Positions 9,395-18,763 of a stretch of 64,000 bases of DNA are shown in pieces. Made by a program: the position numbers and the translations under genes. The DNA comes from Microbacterium oryzae (GTDB lineage Bacteria > Actinomycetota > Actinomycetes > Actinomycetales > Microbacteriaceae): NCBI RefSeq assembly GCF_030406385.1, contig NZ_JAUEPM010000003.1, forward strand, positions 124,001 to 188,000, read 5' to 3'. The first letter of the stretch is position 1. Every line of letters starts with the position of its first letter. The notes beneath the pieces are model-generated. The model was not told where the DNA came from. It worked only from the letters and a program-made list of their open reading frames with translations, and made no database searches.

Positions 9395-9480
9395 GCGCGA
9401 TGCGCGGTGCGTGCCCGGGTTCCCTCTGTCGGGATCCGTGATGACGAGCAGGCGCTGACGGGATACTCCCTCTCGACCTC
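9395..9480 (-). promoter_or_regulatory. Structured terC leader, candidate yybP-ykoY-type Mn2+ riboswitch
   Basis: Read on the minus strand, the terC leader contains GAGGGAGTATCCCG (GGAGTA loop at about 9462-9470), then TGCTCGTCATCACGG (9436-9450) and a GC-rich helix. yybP-ykoY Mn riboswitches pair a GGGGAGTA loop with a downstream CGUCA-type segment and very often sit before terC/alx genes. A further short hairpin lies between the element and the start codon. The match is by eye; the second conserved loop could not be placed with certainty. Confidence 0.45.
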
Positions 9481-9586
9481 CAAGGATAACGAAAGCTGGG
9501 TGGCGCGATCACCGTCGCGAGCTCTTGGCGAAAAGCGCCTCTGACCGGGCAGACACGCGCGGGCGACCGCAGGAGGGGGCCTCGAT

Positions 9587-9616
9587 TTGCCCGCTCCTGT
9601 TTCTCCATGTCATACT
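9587..9616 (+). promoter_or_regulatory. Probable promoter of tRNA-Glu
   Basis: TTGCCC at 9587-9592 and CATACT at 9611-9616 are separated by 18 bp, resembling a housekeeping sigma promoter. The -10 lies 52 bp before the tRNA 5' end. Confidence 0.4.
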
Positions 9617-9667
9617 CTTCTAGTGCCCGGGAACGGGAACAGCACGAAGAACTGAAGACAACGATAC

Positions 9668-9740
9668 GGCCCCATCGTATAGCGGCCTAGTACGCCGCCC
9701 TCTCACGGCGGTAACGCGGGTTCGAATCCCGCTGGGGTCA
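9668..9740 (+). tRNA. tRNA-Glu (anticodon CTC)
   Basis: A 73-nt cloverleaf. The acceptor GGCCCCA pairs with TGGGGTC (one G-U pair), discriminator A. The anticodon stem CCGCC/GGCGG encloses the loop CTCTCAC, giving anticodon CTC, which reads GAG. The T arm is GCGGG-TTCGAAT-CCCGC. CCA is not encoded in full. It is followed 12 bp later by a strong terminator. Confidence 0.97.
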
Positions 9741-9752
9741 CCGTAAAGAAGA

Positions 9753-9780
9753 AAGCCCGGATCCGCAAGGATCCGGGCTT
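9753..9780 (+). terminator. Terminator of tRNA-Glu
   Basis: A perfect 12-bp stem, AAGCCCGGATCC (9753-9764) with GGATCCGGGCTT (9769-9780), closes on a GCAA tetraloop and ends in CTTC. It separates the tRNA transcript from the gene that follows. Confidence 0.9.
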
Positions 9781-9809
9781 CTTCGCGTGTGCGGTGGTTG
9801 ACTGGGCCC

Positions 9810-10445
9810 ATGCGCGTCATCAAGCACGAACATGCCACACTCCGCGTCGAGAAGGACGGCTCCACCCTCGTGGTCGACCCGGGCAACTTCACCTCGGCGC
9901 TGCCGGCCATCGACCACCTGGCCGGCATCGTGGTCACGCACGAGCACCCCGACCACTGGGTTCCCGAGCAGATTCGCGCTCTGCGCGAGCGTCACCCGCG
10001 AGCGCCGCTGTTCACGACGCAGGCCGTTGCCGACGCCCTCGACCTCGGCGCGACCGTCGTCGCACCGGGCGAGGTGGTCGCAGCCGGCGCGTTCCGCCTG
10101 GAGTTCTTCGGCGGGCGGCACAACGAGATCCACTCGTCGATCCCCATCGTGGACAACGTGGGCGTGCTCGTCGACGACACGCTCTATTACCCCGGCGACT
10201 CCTACGCCGTGCCAGAGGGGCGGGAGGTGGCTGTCCTCGCGGCGCCCGCGAGCGCACCGTGGCTGAAGATCGGCGAGGCCATGGACTTCGTGCTGGCCGT
10301 TCAGCCCCGACAGGCCTTCGGGACCCACGACAGTCTGCTCACCGCGGCTGGCCTCGCCATGCATCGCTCGCGCCTGCGCTGGGCGACCGAGCAGGGCGGC
10401 GGCACGTTCCACGATCTGGACGCGGGAGACGCGCTGACGTTGTGA
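9810..10445 (+). CDS. Metallo-beta-lactamase fold hydrolase
   Basis: A 211-residue cytosolic protein of the UlaG/YtnP-like metal-dependent hydrolase type. The binuclear metal motif THEHPDHW holds His44, His46, Asp48 and His49; further ligand candidates are in GGRHNEIH, PGDSY and the C-terminal FGTHDS. The ATG at 9810 is preferred over an upstream in-frame codon at 9789, which would overlap the tRNA terminator's tail and adds residues with no similarity. The substrate cannot be told from sequence. The next gene starts 26 bp later on the same strand, so the two may be cotranscribed. Confidence 0.85.
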   Translation: MRVIKHEHATLRVEKDGSTLVVDPGNFTSALPAIDHLAGIVVTHEHPDHWVPEQIRALRERHPRAPLFTTQAVADALDLGATVVAPGEVVAAGAFRLEFFGGRHNEIHSSIPIVDNVGVLVDDTLYYPGDSYAVPEGREVAVLAAPASAPWLKIGEAMDFVLAVQPRQAFGTHDSLLTAAGLAMHRSRLRWATEQGGGTFHDLDAGDALTL

Positions 10446-10471
10446 CGCGCGGGGTCCGGGAGAATGACGCC

Positions 10472-11284
10472 ATGCCCATCCTGAACAAGGACATGTCCGT
10501 CTGCATCTCGCTCTCCGGGCGTCCGTCGAACATCGGCACGCGCTTCCACAACTTCCTCTATGAAGAGCTGGGCCTGAACTTCGTCTACAAGGCGTTCACG
10601 ACCGACGACATCGAAGGCGCCATCCGCGGTGTGCGCGCGCTGGGGATCCGCGGCTGCTCGGTGTCCATGCCGTTCAAGGAATCCGTCATCCCTCTCGTCG
10701 ACGAGATGGAGGAGTCCGCGGCGGCGATCGCGTCGGTGAACACGATCGTCAACGACGGCGGCCGGCTCACCGCAGCCAATACGGACTACGAGGCGGTGGC
10801 GGAGCTCCTCCAGCGGCATGAGGTCGACTCGGCCCTGCCGGTTCTCGTCCGAGGGTCCGGCGGGATGGCGAAGGCCGTCGTCGCCGCGTTCCGCGGGGCG
10901 GGTTTCGACGACCTCACGATCGTCGCGCGCAACGCCGACGCCGGGCGCGCGCTCGCGAACGCGTATGGATACGGGTGGACCGATCGGGACCCGGCTCCCG
11001 GAGCCGCACTGCTCGTCAACGTCACGCCGCTCGGGATGACCGGCCGCGACGCGGACGCACTCGCCTTCTCCCCCGCGCACGTCGCCGCGTCCGAGGTCGT
11101 GTTCGACGTCGTCGCCTTCCCCTCGGAGACTCCGCTCGTGCGCGCAGGGCGGACGGCAGGGAAGCGCCTCATCACCGGGGCCGAGGTGATCGCACTGCAA
11201 GCGGCCCGCCAGTTCGCGCGCTACACCGGCATCACGCCGACGGCGGACCAGGTGCGCCGCGCATCGGAGTTCTCGCGCGCCTGA
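10472..11284 (+). CDS. Shikimate 5-dehydrogenase homologue
   Basis: A 270-residue protein of the AroE superfamily, which reduces 3-dehydroshikimate or quinate-like substrates with NAD(P)H. It keeps the catalytic lysine in VSMPFKESV (Lys69) and the paired NTDY aspartate (Asp105); the Rossmann segment reads RGSGGMAKAVVAAF. The N-terminus (MPILNKDMSVCISLSGRPSNIG) differs from canonical AroE, where SxxHSxxP binds shikimate; here it reads SLSGRPSN. It is therefore probably a paralogue rather than the aro-pathway enzyme, which is usually linked to aroB/aroC in actinobacteria. Confidence 0.8.
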   Translation: MPILNKDMSVCISLSGRPSNIGTRFHNFLYEELGLNFVYKAFTTDDIEGAIRGVRALGIRGCSVSMPFKESVIPLVDEMEESAAAIASVNTIVNDGGRLTAANTDYEAVAELLQRHEVDSALPVLVRGSGGMAKAVVAAFRGAGFDDLTIVARNADAGRALANAYGYGWTDRDPAPGAALLVNVTPLGMTGRDADALAFSPAHVAASEVVFDVVAFPSETPLVRAGRTAGKRLITGAEVIALQAARQFARYTGITPTADQVRRASEFSRA

Positions 11285-11448
11285 GCGCATTCGGGAGGAG
11301 ATGCGCACTCGGGAGGAGGAATGACGGGGATTCCCTCCTCCCGACTGCGGCTGTCCTCCCACATGCTGTCGCCCCTCGGGATTACAGTGGCCGTGAACGC
11401 ACCGCACTGACCGCCGGCTCGCCCCGGCACGACGCACGGAGGACGACG

Positions 11449-12942
11449 ATGTCCGACCAGATCTTCCTGTACATCGCCCTCGGCATCTACTTCGCCGGGA
11501 TGCTCGCCATCGGCTACTTCGCCGCCCGGCGGACGAAGGACCACGAGGACTACATGCTCGGCGGCCGCCGCCTTCCCCCGTGGGCCGCCGCGCTCAGCGC
11601 CGGCGCCTCGGACATGTCGGGGTGGCTGGTCATGGGCCTGCCCGGCGCGATCTACGCGACCGGCCTCATCGAGGCGTGGATCGCAGTGGGGCTCACCGTC
11701 GGGGCGTACCTCAATTGGCTGATCGTCGCGCCTCGACTGCGCGCGTACACGCTGGTCAGCAACAACTCGATCACCGTGCCGAGCTTCTTCGAGAACCGTC
11801 TGAAGGATCGCACCCGGCTGCTCCGCATCGTGTCCGCACTCATCATCCTCGTGTTCTTCACCCTGTACGTCTCCTCCGGCATGGTCGCCGGCGGCGTCTT
11901 CTTCGAGAGCACCTTCGATGCGGACTACGTCCTGGGCATGGTCATCGTCACGGCGGTGACGCTCGCGTACACGCTCTTCGGCGGCTTCCTCGGGGCGTCC
12001 CTGACCGACGTCGCGCAGGGTCTGCTGATGATGACCGCGCTCATCCTCGTCCCGATCGTGGCCCTCGCGAACGTCGGCGGACTGGGGGCGGTGGGCGAAT
12101 CGATCGCCTCGGTCAAACCAGACGCGCTGTCGCTGACGGGTGGGGCGGGGCTCACCGGCACCACGCTGATCGCGATCATCTCCGCGCTGGCGTGGGGCCT
12201 GGGGTACTTCGGGCAGCCCCACATCATCGTGCGCTTCATGGCGCTCTCGAGCGTCGAGGGCGCGAAGCCGGCCCGGCGCATCGGCATGACGTGGATGATC
12301 CTGTCCATGGCCGGCGCCGTCATCTCCGGGCTGATCGGGATCGCGTTCTTCGACCGCGCCGGCATCGCGCTCGACAACCCTGAGACGGCCGTCCTGCGGA
12401 TGTCGCAGATCCTCCTCCATCCGCTCATCGCCGGGTTCGTCCTGGCCGCGGTGCTCGCCGCCATCATGAGCACGCTCTCCAGCCAGCTCGTCGTCTGCTC
12501 ATCGGCCCTCGTCGAGGATCTGTACCGCGTGGCTCGGCGCACTCCCCCGAGCCAGCGGACCCTCGTGATCCTCGGGCGCTCCTGCGTGCTGGTGGTCGCC
12601 GTGATCGCCGCGCTCCTGGCGATCACGCCCAATGACACCATCCTCGGACTCGTCGGGTTCGCCTGGGCCGGCTTCGGCGCATCGTTCGGGCCGCTCATCC
12701 TCCTCAGCCTCCTGTGGCGTCGACTCACGACGTGGGGGGCCTTGGCGGGGATGGTCGTGGGCGCGGTGATCGTCTTCACCTGGCCCAACTTCGACACGGG
12801 CGTGTACGAGCTGCTGCCCGGATTCGTCGGCTCGCTCGTGGTCGCCGTGGGCGTGAGCCTGGCGACCTACCGCACGAACGCCGACATCGAGCGCGAGTTC
12901 ACCGACACGGCGGCGCTCACGCTGGCACGGCGCGACGCATGA
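11449..12942 (+). CDS. putP: Sodium/proline symporter
   Basis: A 497-residue solute:sodium symporter (SSS family), about 13 transmembrane helices. Recognisable PutP features are the start FLYIALGIYFAGMLAIGYFA, RTKDHEDYMLGGR, the sodium/proline-site helix LSAGASDMSGWLVMGLPG, and YFGQPHIIVRFMA. An AGGA-containing ribosome site (GCACGGAGGAC) precedes the ATG at 11449. Its stop overlaps the following CoA-transferase start (ATGA), so the two are translationally coupled; proline uptake without an adjacent proline dehydrogenase is a little unusual and may mean a different amino acid or osmolyte substrate. Confidence 0.9.
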   Translation: MSDQIFLYIALGIYFAGMLAIGYFAARRTKDHEDYMLGGRRLPPWAAALSAGASDMSGWLVMGLPGAIYATGLIEAWIAVGLTVGAYLNWLIVAPRLRAYTLVSNNSITVPSFFENRLKDRTRLLRIVSALIILVFFTLYVSSGMVAGGVFFESTFDADYVLGMVIVTAVTLAYTLFGGFLGASLTDVAQGLLMMTALILVPIVALANVGGLGAVGESIASVKPDALSLTGGAGLTGTTLIAIISALAWGLGYFGQPHIIVRFMALSSVEGAKPARRIGMTWMILSMAGAVISGLIGIAFFDRAGIALDNPETAVLRMSQILLHPLIAGFVLAAVLAAIMSTLSSQLVVCSSALVEDLYRVARRTPPSQRTLVILGRSCVLVVAVIAALLAITPNDTILGLVGFAWAGFGASFGPLILLSLLWRRLTTWGALAGMVVGAVIVFTWPNFDTGVYELLPGFVGSLVVAVGVSLATYRTNADIEREFTDTAALTLARRDA

Positions 12943-14189
12943 GCATCGCCATCCGTCGGTGGTGGCACGGACCGCTGGACGTCGAAGGGCTCGCGATCTC
13001 CGCGGTGTCCACGGCAGTCGAGGCCGTGGGGGCCGTCGTGCGCGCCCGCGGATCCTCGGCGTCGGTCGACACGTCGTCCGAGCTCATCCGGTCGGCATTC
13101 GAGACCGTCGAGCACGTCAGAATCGATGGACGCGGATTCTCCCCCTGGGCGGAGCTGTCGGGCTTCGTTCGCTGCGCGGACGGCTCGGTGCGCCTGCACG
13201 GCAACTATCCGCATCACGCCGAGGCCATCCGTCGCGCAGTCGGCATCACGACCCGCCCAGAACTCGACGAGGTCGCGGCGCGGATGCCGGCGCAGGAGTT
13301 CGAGGACGCGGTCCTCGATGCGAGGGGAGTCGCCGCGCGGGTGCGCACCACCGAGGAGTGGCATGAGCACGGCCAGGGCCGACTCATGCGCGACGTGCCG
13401 TGGACGGAGGTCGTGCCCACGGGCGAGCGCGCGCTGCCGACCGGCGACGACTCGCCGCTCGCCGGTGTGCGTGTGCTCGATCTGACTCGCGTGCTCGCGG
13501 GCCCCACCTGCACGCAGCTCCTCGCCTGCCTGGGCGCTGATGTCCTGCGCGTGGACCCGCCCGCCCGGCCGGAGATCCTCGAGCAGCACCTGCTGACCGG
13601 GATGGGCAAGCGATCGACCGAACTCGACCTCACGGACCACCAGGGCGAGACCCGCGCTCTTCTCGCGGACGCCGACGTCGTCGTGCTCGGCTATCGGCCG
13701 GGCTCGCTCGATCGCTTCGGGCTCGCCCCGACGACCGTCGCCGCCGAACATCCCCGGCTCGTGGTCGCGTCGCTCTCCGCGTGGGGCCATGAGGGCCCCT
13801 GGGGTCACCGCCCGGGCTTCGACTCGATCGTCCAGGCCGCGACCGGGATCTCCGTGCGATGCGCCGACGACGATGGGCGACCGGGCGCGCTCCCCGTGCA
13901 GGCGCTCGACTTCGCGACCGGCTACGTCCTCGCCGCGCGCATCCTCGAGCTCCTGGCCGCGGGACGCGGCGGTCTCGTGCGCGCGAGCCTCGTCGGCGCC
14001 GCGCAGACGCTCCTCGCGCTGCCGGCGCCGCCCGAGGTCGACCACGAGGTGTCGATGGGCACCACCATGGTGACCGTCAGCTCGCCGCACGGCACGCTGT
14101 TCCTGCCGCCGCCGCCGCTCCTGGTGGCGCGCCGCTCCATCGAGCGCGACGTCGGCGGGTACGGCGCCGCCGCACCCGCCTGGCGCTGA
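12939..14189 (+). CDS. Family III CoA-transferase (CaiB/BaiF type)
   Basis: A 416-residue formyl-CoA/carnitine-CoA transferase-like enzyme that moves CoA between carboxylic acids. The core starts near residue 173 with SPLAGVRVLDLTRVLAGPTC, followed by LGADVLRVDPP, RPGFDSIVQAATGIS and ALDFATGY, where Asp324 sits in the position of the covalent-intermediate aspartate of this family. The N-terminal 170 residues look like a degenerate first half with no active-site motif. The start overlaps the putP stop by 4 nt. The C-terminus ends shortly after a proline run (LPPPPPL). Substrate unknown. Confidence 0.82.
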   Translation: MSIAIRRWWHGPLDVEGLAISAVSTAVEAVGAVVRARGSSASVDTSSELIRSAFETVEHVRIDGRGFSPWAELSGFVRCADGSVRLHGNYPHHAEAIRRAVGITTRPELDEVAARMPAQEFEDAVLDARGVAARVRTTEEWHEHGQGRLMRDVPWTEVVPTGERALPTGDDSPLAGVRVLDLTRVLAGPTCTQLLACLGADVLRVDPPARPEILEQHLLTGMGKRSTELDLTDHQGETRALLADADVVVLGYRPGSLDRFGLAPTTVAAEHPRLVVASLSAWGHEGPWGHRPGFDSIVQAATGISVRCADDDGRPGALPVQALDFATGYVLAARILELLAAGRGGLVRASLVGAAQTLLALPAPPEVDHEVSMGTTMVTVSSPHGTLFLPPPPLLVARRSIERDVGGYGAAAPAWR

Positions 14190-14205
14190 GTCCCTTCCCG
14201 CCGGC

Positions 14206-16443
14206 TCAGCGCGTCGCGCTGCGGAAGGCCCGCAGCCGCAGGCTGTTGCCCACGACGAACACGCTGGAGAACGCCATGGCCGCTCCCGCGAGCATGGGGT
14301 TGAGCATTCCGAGTGCGGCGACGGGGATGGCCGCGACGTTGTAGGCGAAGGCCCAGAACAGGTTCGTCTTGATCGTGCCGAGGGTGCGGCGAGAGAGGCG
14401 GATGGCGTCGATGACGCCCCTGAGATCGCTGCCGACGAGCGTGATGTCGGCCGCCTCGATCGCGACGTCGGCGCCCGAGCCCATCGCGAGCCCGAGGTCG
14501 GCCTGCGCGAGTGCGGGAGCGTCGTTGACACCATCGCCGACCATCGCGACGATCTTCCCCTCCCCCTGCAGCCGCGCGACGACATCCACCTTGTCCTGCG
14601 GGAGCACCTCGGCGATGACCGCGTCGATGCCCACCTCCGCCGCCACGCGCCGGGCGACTGCCGAATTGTCGCCGGTGAGCAGCACCGGAGTGAGGCCCAT
14701 CCGCTTGAGCGCGGCGACGCCCTCGGCGCTCGTCGGCTTGACGGTGTCGGCGACGACGAGCATGCCGCGCGTCGCGCCGTCCCACCCGACGACAACGACT
14801 GTCCGGCCCTCGCCCTCCGCGCGCGCCTTCGCCGCGGCGGCGTCGGGGGGCAGGTGCATCGCCCAGTCCGCGAGAAGGGACTCCCGGCCCACCACGGCAG
14901 CATGGCCGTTCACCATGCCCTGCACGCCACGTCCGGCGACGTTCGCGAAATCCTCTGCGACCGGCAGCTGCCCGACCTCGGCCGCCGCACCACGAGCGAT
15001 CGCCTGCGCGACGGGGTGCTCCGAAGCCTGCTCGAGCGCACCTGCGACGCGGAGGAGCTCGGCGCGGTCGACGCCGGGCTCGGTGACGACGTCGACGAGG
15101 CTCATCCGGCCGCTTGTCACGGTGCCCGTCTTGTCGAGCACGACGGTGTCGACGCGGCGCGTCGACTCGAGCACCTCGGGGCCCTTGATGAGGATGCCGA
15201 GCTGCGCACCGCGCCCGGTGCCCACGAGCAGCGCCGTCGGCGTGGCGAGCCCGAGGGCGCACGGGCAGGCGATGACGAGCACTGCGACGGCGGCGGTGAA
15301 CGCCGCACTCGCAGGAAAGCCCGCCCCGAGCCAGGCCCCGAGGGTCGCGACAGCGATGGCGATGACGATCGGAACGAAGATGCCGGAGACCCGGTCGGCG
15401 AGGCGCTGCACCTCGGCCTTGCCGGACTGCGCGTCCTCGACGAGCCTCGCCATCTGCGCGAGCTGCGTGTCGGAGCCGATGCGGGTCGCGCGCACGACGA
15501 GCCGACCGCCGGCGTTCACGGTGGCACCGGTGACGGCGTCGCCTTCGCGGACCTCGACGGGCACGGACTCGCCCGTGAGCATCGACGCGTCCACCGCTGA
15601 GGTGCCGGAGACGACCACGCCGTCGGTAGCGATCTTCTCCCCCGGACGCACCACGAACTCGTCGCCGACCCGCAGGTCGCCGGTGGGGATGCGCGTCTCG
15701 ACGCCGCCGCGCAGCACCGCGACGTCCTTCGCGCCCAGCTCGAGGAGGGCCCGCAGCGCGGCGCCGGCCTGGCGCTTGGAGCGCTTCTCGAAGTAGCGGC
15801 CGGCGAGGATGAACGTGGTGACGCCCGCCCCCACCTCTAGGTAGATGCTGCCCGCGCCATCCGACGGCGCGATGGTGAGCGCAAAGGCGTGGGTCATGCC
15901 CTGCTCGCCGGCCGTGCCGAGGAACAGCGCGTAGAGCGACCACAGGAGAGCGACCGACGTGCCCATCGAGATGAGCGTGTCCATCGTCGCGCTGCCGTGG
16001 CGGAGGTTGATCCACGCCGCGCGGTGGAATGGCCACGCGGCCCACACGATCACGGGCGCGGCGAGCGCGAGCGACGCCCACTGCCAGTAGTCGAACTGCA
16101 GTGCGGGGATCATCGACATCGCGATTACGGGCACCGTGAGCACGATCGCGCCGATGAGGCGCTGCCGCAGCGACGTCAGCTCGGGGTCGGCGTCGCCCTC
16201 GTCGCGAGCGGGTTCCTCAGGCTGCGGAAGGATGGCGGTGTAGCCGGTCTTCTCGACCTCGGCGATGAGCAGAGCGGGGTCGTACCCCGCGGGAACCGTG
16301 ACACGCGCCTTCTCCGTGGCATAGTTCACGCTCGCCGTGACGCCGTCGAGCTTGTTGAGCTTGCGCTCGATGCGGTTCGCGCACGAGGCGCAGGTCATGC
16401 CGCCGATCTCCAGCTCGACGGCGGGTGTGGATGGCGCGCTCAT
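14206..16443 (-). CDS. copA: Copper-exporting P1B-type ATPase
   Basis: CopA pumps Cu+ out of the cytosol using ATP. The 745-residue protein has one N-terminal heavy-metal domain with MTCASC (residues 16-21), the actuator TGES (290-293), the membrane metal-binding CPC (393-395), the phosphorylation motif DKTGT (437-441), an HP locus in SEHPVAQAI, and [10 protein letters not shown] near the C-terminus. CPC with one CxxC domain is typical of Cu+ rather than Zn/Cd pumps. Its ATG overlaps the stop of the preceding secreted-protein gene by 4 nt, and the whole unit lies behind a CsoR-type operator. Confidence 0.95.
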   Translation of the reverse strand: MSAPSTPAVELEIGGMTCASCANRIERKLNKLDGVTASVNYATEKARVTVPAGYDPALLIAEVEKTGYTAILPQPEEPARDEGDADPELTSLRQRLIGAIVLTVPVIAMSMIPALQFDYWQWASLALAAPVIVWAAWPFHRAAWINLRHGSATMDTLISMGTSVALLWSLYALFLGTAGEQGMTHAFALTIAPSDGAGSIYLEVGAGVTTFILAGRYFEKRSKRQAGAALRALLELGAKDVAVLRGGVETRIPTGDLRVGDEFVVRPGEKIATDGVVVSGTSAVDASMLTGESVPVEVREGDAVTGATVNAGGRLVVRATRIGSDTQLAQMARLVEDAQSGKAEVQRLADRVSGIFVPIVIAIAVATLGAWLGAGFPASAAFTAAVAVLVIACPCALGLATPTALLVGTGRGAQLGILIKGPEVLESTRRVDTVVLDKTGTVTSGRMSLVDVVTEPGVDRAELLRVAGALEQASEHPVAQAIARGAAAEVGQLPVAEDFANVAGRGVQGMVNGHAAVVGRESLLADWAMHLPPDAAAAKARAEGEGRTVVVVGWDGATRGMLVVADTVKPTSAEGVAALKRMGLTPVLLTGDNSAVARRVAAEVGIDAVIAEVLPQDKVDVVARLQGEGKIVAMVGDGVNDAPALAQADLGLAMGSGADVAIEAADITLVGSDLRGVIDAIRLSRRTLGTIKTNLFWAFAYNVAAIPVAALGMLNPMLAGAAMAFSSVFVVGNSLRLRAFRSATR

Positions 16444-17369
16444 TCGTGCTCCCCTCCGGCCATCGCGTCGAGCGCGAACTCGGCGGTGTGGACCTCTCCG
16501 GCGACCTGGAAGTCGAGATACAGCAGGTAGCGACCTGCGGTGGGCGCGGCCGCGGTGAAGCGGATGGCCGGTCCGCCGCTCGCGCCCGTCGCGGGCTCGT
16601 CGCCCTCGGGATGGACGTGGAGGTAGGCGAGGTCTCCCTCGCGCAGCGCCACGAGGCGGCCGAAGGCGCCGAGGTAGGGCTCGAGCGTCGTGACCGGACT
16701 CCCGTCCCGGCTCACCTCGAGGGTGAGCGCCCGGGACGCGCCGGCGACGAGCTCTCCCTCGAGACGCACGGTGTAGCCATCCGCCTCCGCCGTCGTGCGG
16801 ACCTCGGTCACCGCCGGAGTGACCCCGCCGGCCACCTGGACCATGCGCGACAGCGTGACGCCCTCGGCCCCCGGGGCGGCGAAGTCGGCGTACACGCGGT
16901 AGGTCCCGGCGGCCTCCCACGTCCACGGCAGCGACCAGGTGCCGCTGGTCGTGTCGAGCTCCGGGTGCACGTGCCGGAACTGCGCGCCATCCACTCGGAC
17001 GACGATGAGGTGCAGCTCCTTCCCGTGCTGCGTCGCATAGTCGATGAGCGGATGGCCGCCCTCGTCCAGGATGCGGAAGCGCAGCTCTCCCGCTTCGCCG
17101 ACCGTGCCCGGTGCCGCGACGGGCGCCAGCACGTAGCCGCCCGCGCTCAGCGACACCCCGGCTGGGCTGCCCTGCGCCGCGCTGCTCGCCTCGCCATGCA
17201 TCTCACTCGACGCGTCGACGTGCATCTCGCCGTGCTCGCTCATCTCGACTCCCTCATTCCATGCCGATACCGCGCTGCCGGGGACGGCGACCGCGCCGAG
17301 GCCGAAGGCCGCGGCGAAGGCGGCCACAAGGCCCGCCCCGTACAGGCTCAGACGCGTCGCCGTGTTCAT
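16440..17369 (-). CDS. Secreted/membrane-anchored copper-operon protein
   Basis: A 309-residue protein encoded between copZ and copA, overlapping both by 1-4 nt. It has an N-terminal hydrophobic segment ([20 protein letters not shown]) that would export or anchor it, then a His/Met/Glu-rich stretch ([18 protein letters not shown]) and later HVHPE and YLHVHPEGD motifs able to bind metal. The rest looks like two beta-sandwich repeats ending in [10 protein letters not shown]. Homologous proteins are common in actinobacterial copper operons but their biochemistry is unsettled; a periplasm-side copper chaperone or buffer is a reasonable inference. Confidence 0.75.
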   Translation of the reverse strand: MNTATRLSLYGAGLVAAFAAAFGLGAVAVPGSAVSAWNEGVEMSEHGEMHVDASSEMHGEASSAAQGSPAGVSLSAGGYVLAPVAAPGTVGEAGELRFRILDEGGHPLIDYATQHGKELHLIVVRVDGAQFRHVHPELDTTSGTWSLPWTWEAAGTYRVYADFAAPGAEGVTLSRMVQVAGGVTPAVTEVRTTAEADGYTVRLEGELVAGASRALTLEVSRDGSPVTTLEPYLGAFGRLVALREGDLAYLHVHPEGDEPATGASGGPAIRFTAAAPTAGRYLLYLDFQVAGEVHTAEFALDAMAGGEHE

Positions 17370-17578
17370 CAGACCCGGACCGCGCGGTACCCGGCCTCTT
17401 CGACCGCGGCCAGCACCTTCGCGTCGTCGAACTCGCCGGAGCCGGTGACGACGAGCCTGCCCGTCTCCGCGCTCACCTGGATCTCGTCGACACCGGCGAT
17501 CTCGGCGACCTCCTCGCGCACCGACATCTCGCAGTGCCCGCAGGTCATTCCCGTCACCTGGTACTCGTTCGTGCTCAT
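17369..17578 (-). CDS. copZ: Copper chaperone CopZ-like (HMA domain)
   Basis: A 69-residue heavy-metal-associated domain protein. MTCGHC (residues 11-16) gives the Cu+-binding CxxC, within a ferredoxin-like beta-alpha-beta-beta-alpha-beta pattern ending EEAGYRAVRV. It would carry Cu+ to the HMA domain of CopA. The ATG at 17578 follows a GAGAGGAGACGCC ribosome site. It is the first gene of the copper operon; the CsoR-type operator lies 52 bp upstream of the start. Its stop shares one base with the next start (TGATG). Confidence 0.93.
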   Translation of the reverse strand: MSTNEYQVTGMTCGHCEMSVREEVAEIAGVDEIQVSAETGRLVVTGSGEFDDAKVLAAVEEAGYRAVRV

Positions 17579-17629
17579 GGCGTCTCCTCTCGTCACGCCC
17601 TCTTCGGGCGTCGCTGACAGAGGAACGCT

Positions 17630-17646
17630 ATACCCCCCTGGGGTAT
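17630..17646. promoter_or_regulatory. CsoR-type copper operator
   Basis: ATACCCCCCTGGGGTAT is a perfect 7-3-7 inverted repeat (ATACCCC / GGGGTAT). It matches the TACCC-N-GGGTA operators bound by CsoR/RcnR-family repressors that release DNA on Cu+ binding. It lies just upstream of copZ. No csoR gene is in the window. Confidence 0.8.
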
Positions 17647-17658
17647 TCCCGCAACGGA

Positions 17659-18741
17659 TCAGGAGCGTAGTGGCGCGACCGATCGACGTCGAACGAGGCG
17701 AGCCGAGAGGTGAACGAGCGACGCCGAAGTCGGACGTCCGCGGATCAGCGCGAGCAGCTCCCGAGCGCTGCGCTCGCCGAGCTCCTGAACGGGCTGACTG
17801 AGGACGGTGAGAGGAGGATCGAGGTACTGCACCCATGGCGCGTCGTCGAAGCCCACCAGCGACAGATCTCGTGGGCTCTGCAGCGACTGCTCTCGCAGCA
17901 CCTGCAGGACGCCGAGCGCGGCGTCGGTCTCCGTGACGACCACCGCTGTGGGCGGCTGCTCGCTCGCCAGCGCGGCGCGGATGAAGCGGGCGACGCCGTC
18001 CACCGTCTGCTCACCGGTCATCACCAGTCTCGGGTCTGTCGGCAGCCCGGCGTCATCGAGGGCTCCGAAGTAGCCCAGAAGGCGCTCTCGGGTCGTGGAC
18101 AGATCGGTCTGCGCGGCGCGCTCGAGCTCGGCGCGCGTGTCGACCCCCGCCTCGGCACGCGGACCCCAGGCGAGCGCGATTCGCCGGTGCCCCGCCGACA
18201 GCAGCTCCTGCGCGGCCGCGAAGGCCGCCTCGCGATTGTCGAGGACCACGGCGGGCCCGGGCAGGCGCGACAGCGTCCGGTCGAGCTGCACGACCGGCAC
18301 GGCGCGCGAGACCGCGGCTGCAAGGTGGTCGGCGTCGGCGTCGGCGCCGCCGGTCGGCGAGACGACGATGCCGTCGACCTGCTTGGCCAGCATGAGGCGG
18401 ACAGCGGCCTGCTCGCGCTCGACGTCCTCGTCGGTGTTGACCACGATGGTGTCGAATCCCTCCGCGGCGCACACCTCCGTGATGCCGCGCAGCACGCCCG
18501 CGAAGAACGGGTTGGCGATGTCGGCGAGCACGACCCCGATGGTCCGCGTCTCGCCCGTGCTCATGCTGCGCGCGAGCTCGTTGGTCTCGTATCCGAGCTC
18601 GCGCGCCGCCCGGAGGACGCGCTCCCTCGTGCTCTCGCTGACCGAGCCGTAACCGCCCAGGGCGCGCGCGGCAGAGGATCGCCCGACGCCGGCGAGCCGC
18701 GCGACCTCGGTGATGGTCGGTCGGGGTCCGGGGAGCGTCAC
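17659..18741 (-). CDS. LacI family transcriptional regulator (glycated-compound operon)
   Basis: A 360-residue repressor with an N-terminal helix-turn-helix (TITEVARLAGVGRSSAARAL, about residues 9-28), the LacI hinge region RVLRAARELGYETNELARSM, and a periplasmic-binding-protein sugar sensor (IGVVLADIANPFFAGVLRG ... LSLVGFDD). GTG start at 18741. It is the last gene of the minus-strand unit frlB-like, frlD-like, NhaC, amidohydrolase; the gap from the amidohydrolase stop is 22 bp. The two LacI-type operators before the first gene are its likely target. The effector would be a sugar or sugar-phosphate conjugate. Confidence 0.88.
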   Translation of the reverse strand: MTLPGPRPTITEVARLAGVGRSSAARALGGYGSVSESTRERVLRAARELGYETNELARSMSTGETRTIGVVLADIANPFFAGVLRGITEVCAAEGFDTIVVNTDEDVEREQAAVRLMLAKQVDGIVVSPTGGADADADHLAAAVSRAVPVVQLDRTLSRLPGPAVVLDNREAAFAAAQELLSAGHRRIALAWGPRAEAGVDTRAELERAAQTDLSTTRERLLGYFGALDDAGLPTDPRLVMTGEQTVDGVARFIRAALASEQPPTAVVVTETDAALGVLQVLREQSLQSPRDLSLVGFDDAPWVQYLDPPLTVLSQPVQELGERSARELLALIRGRPTSASLVHLSARLVRRRSVAPLRS

Positions 18742-18763
18742 GCTCTCCAGCCTAATGACGCCG

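Noticed and set aside
9794..10471. Upstream extension of the shikimate dehydrogenase homologue
   Set aside because: The in-frame extension overlaps the MBL-fold gene in another frame and is Arg-rich without similarity; the ATG at 10472 starts the conserved domain.
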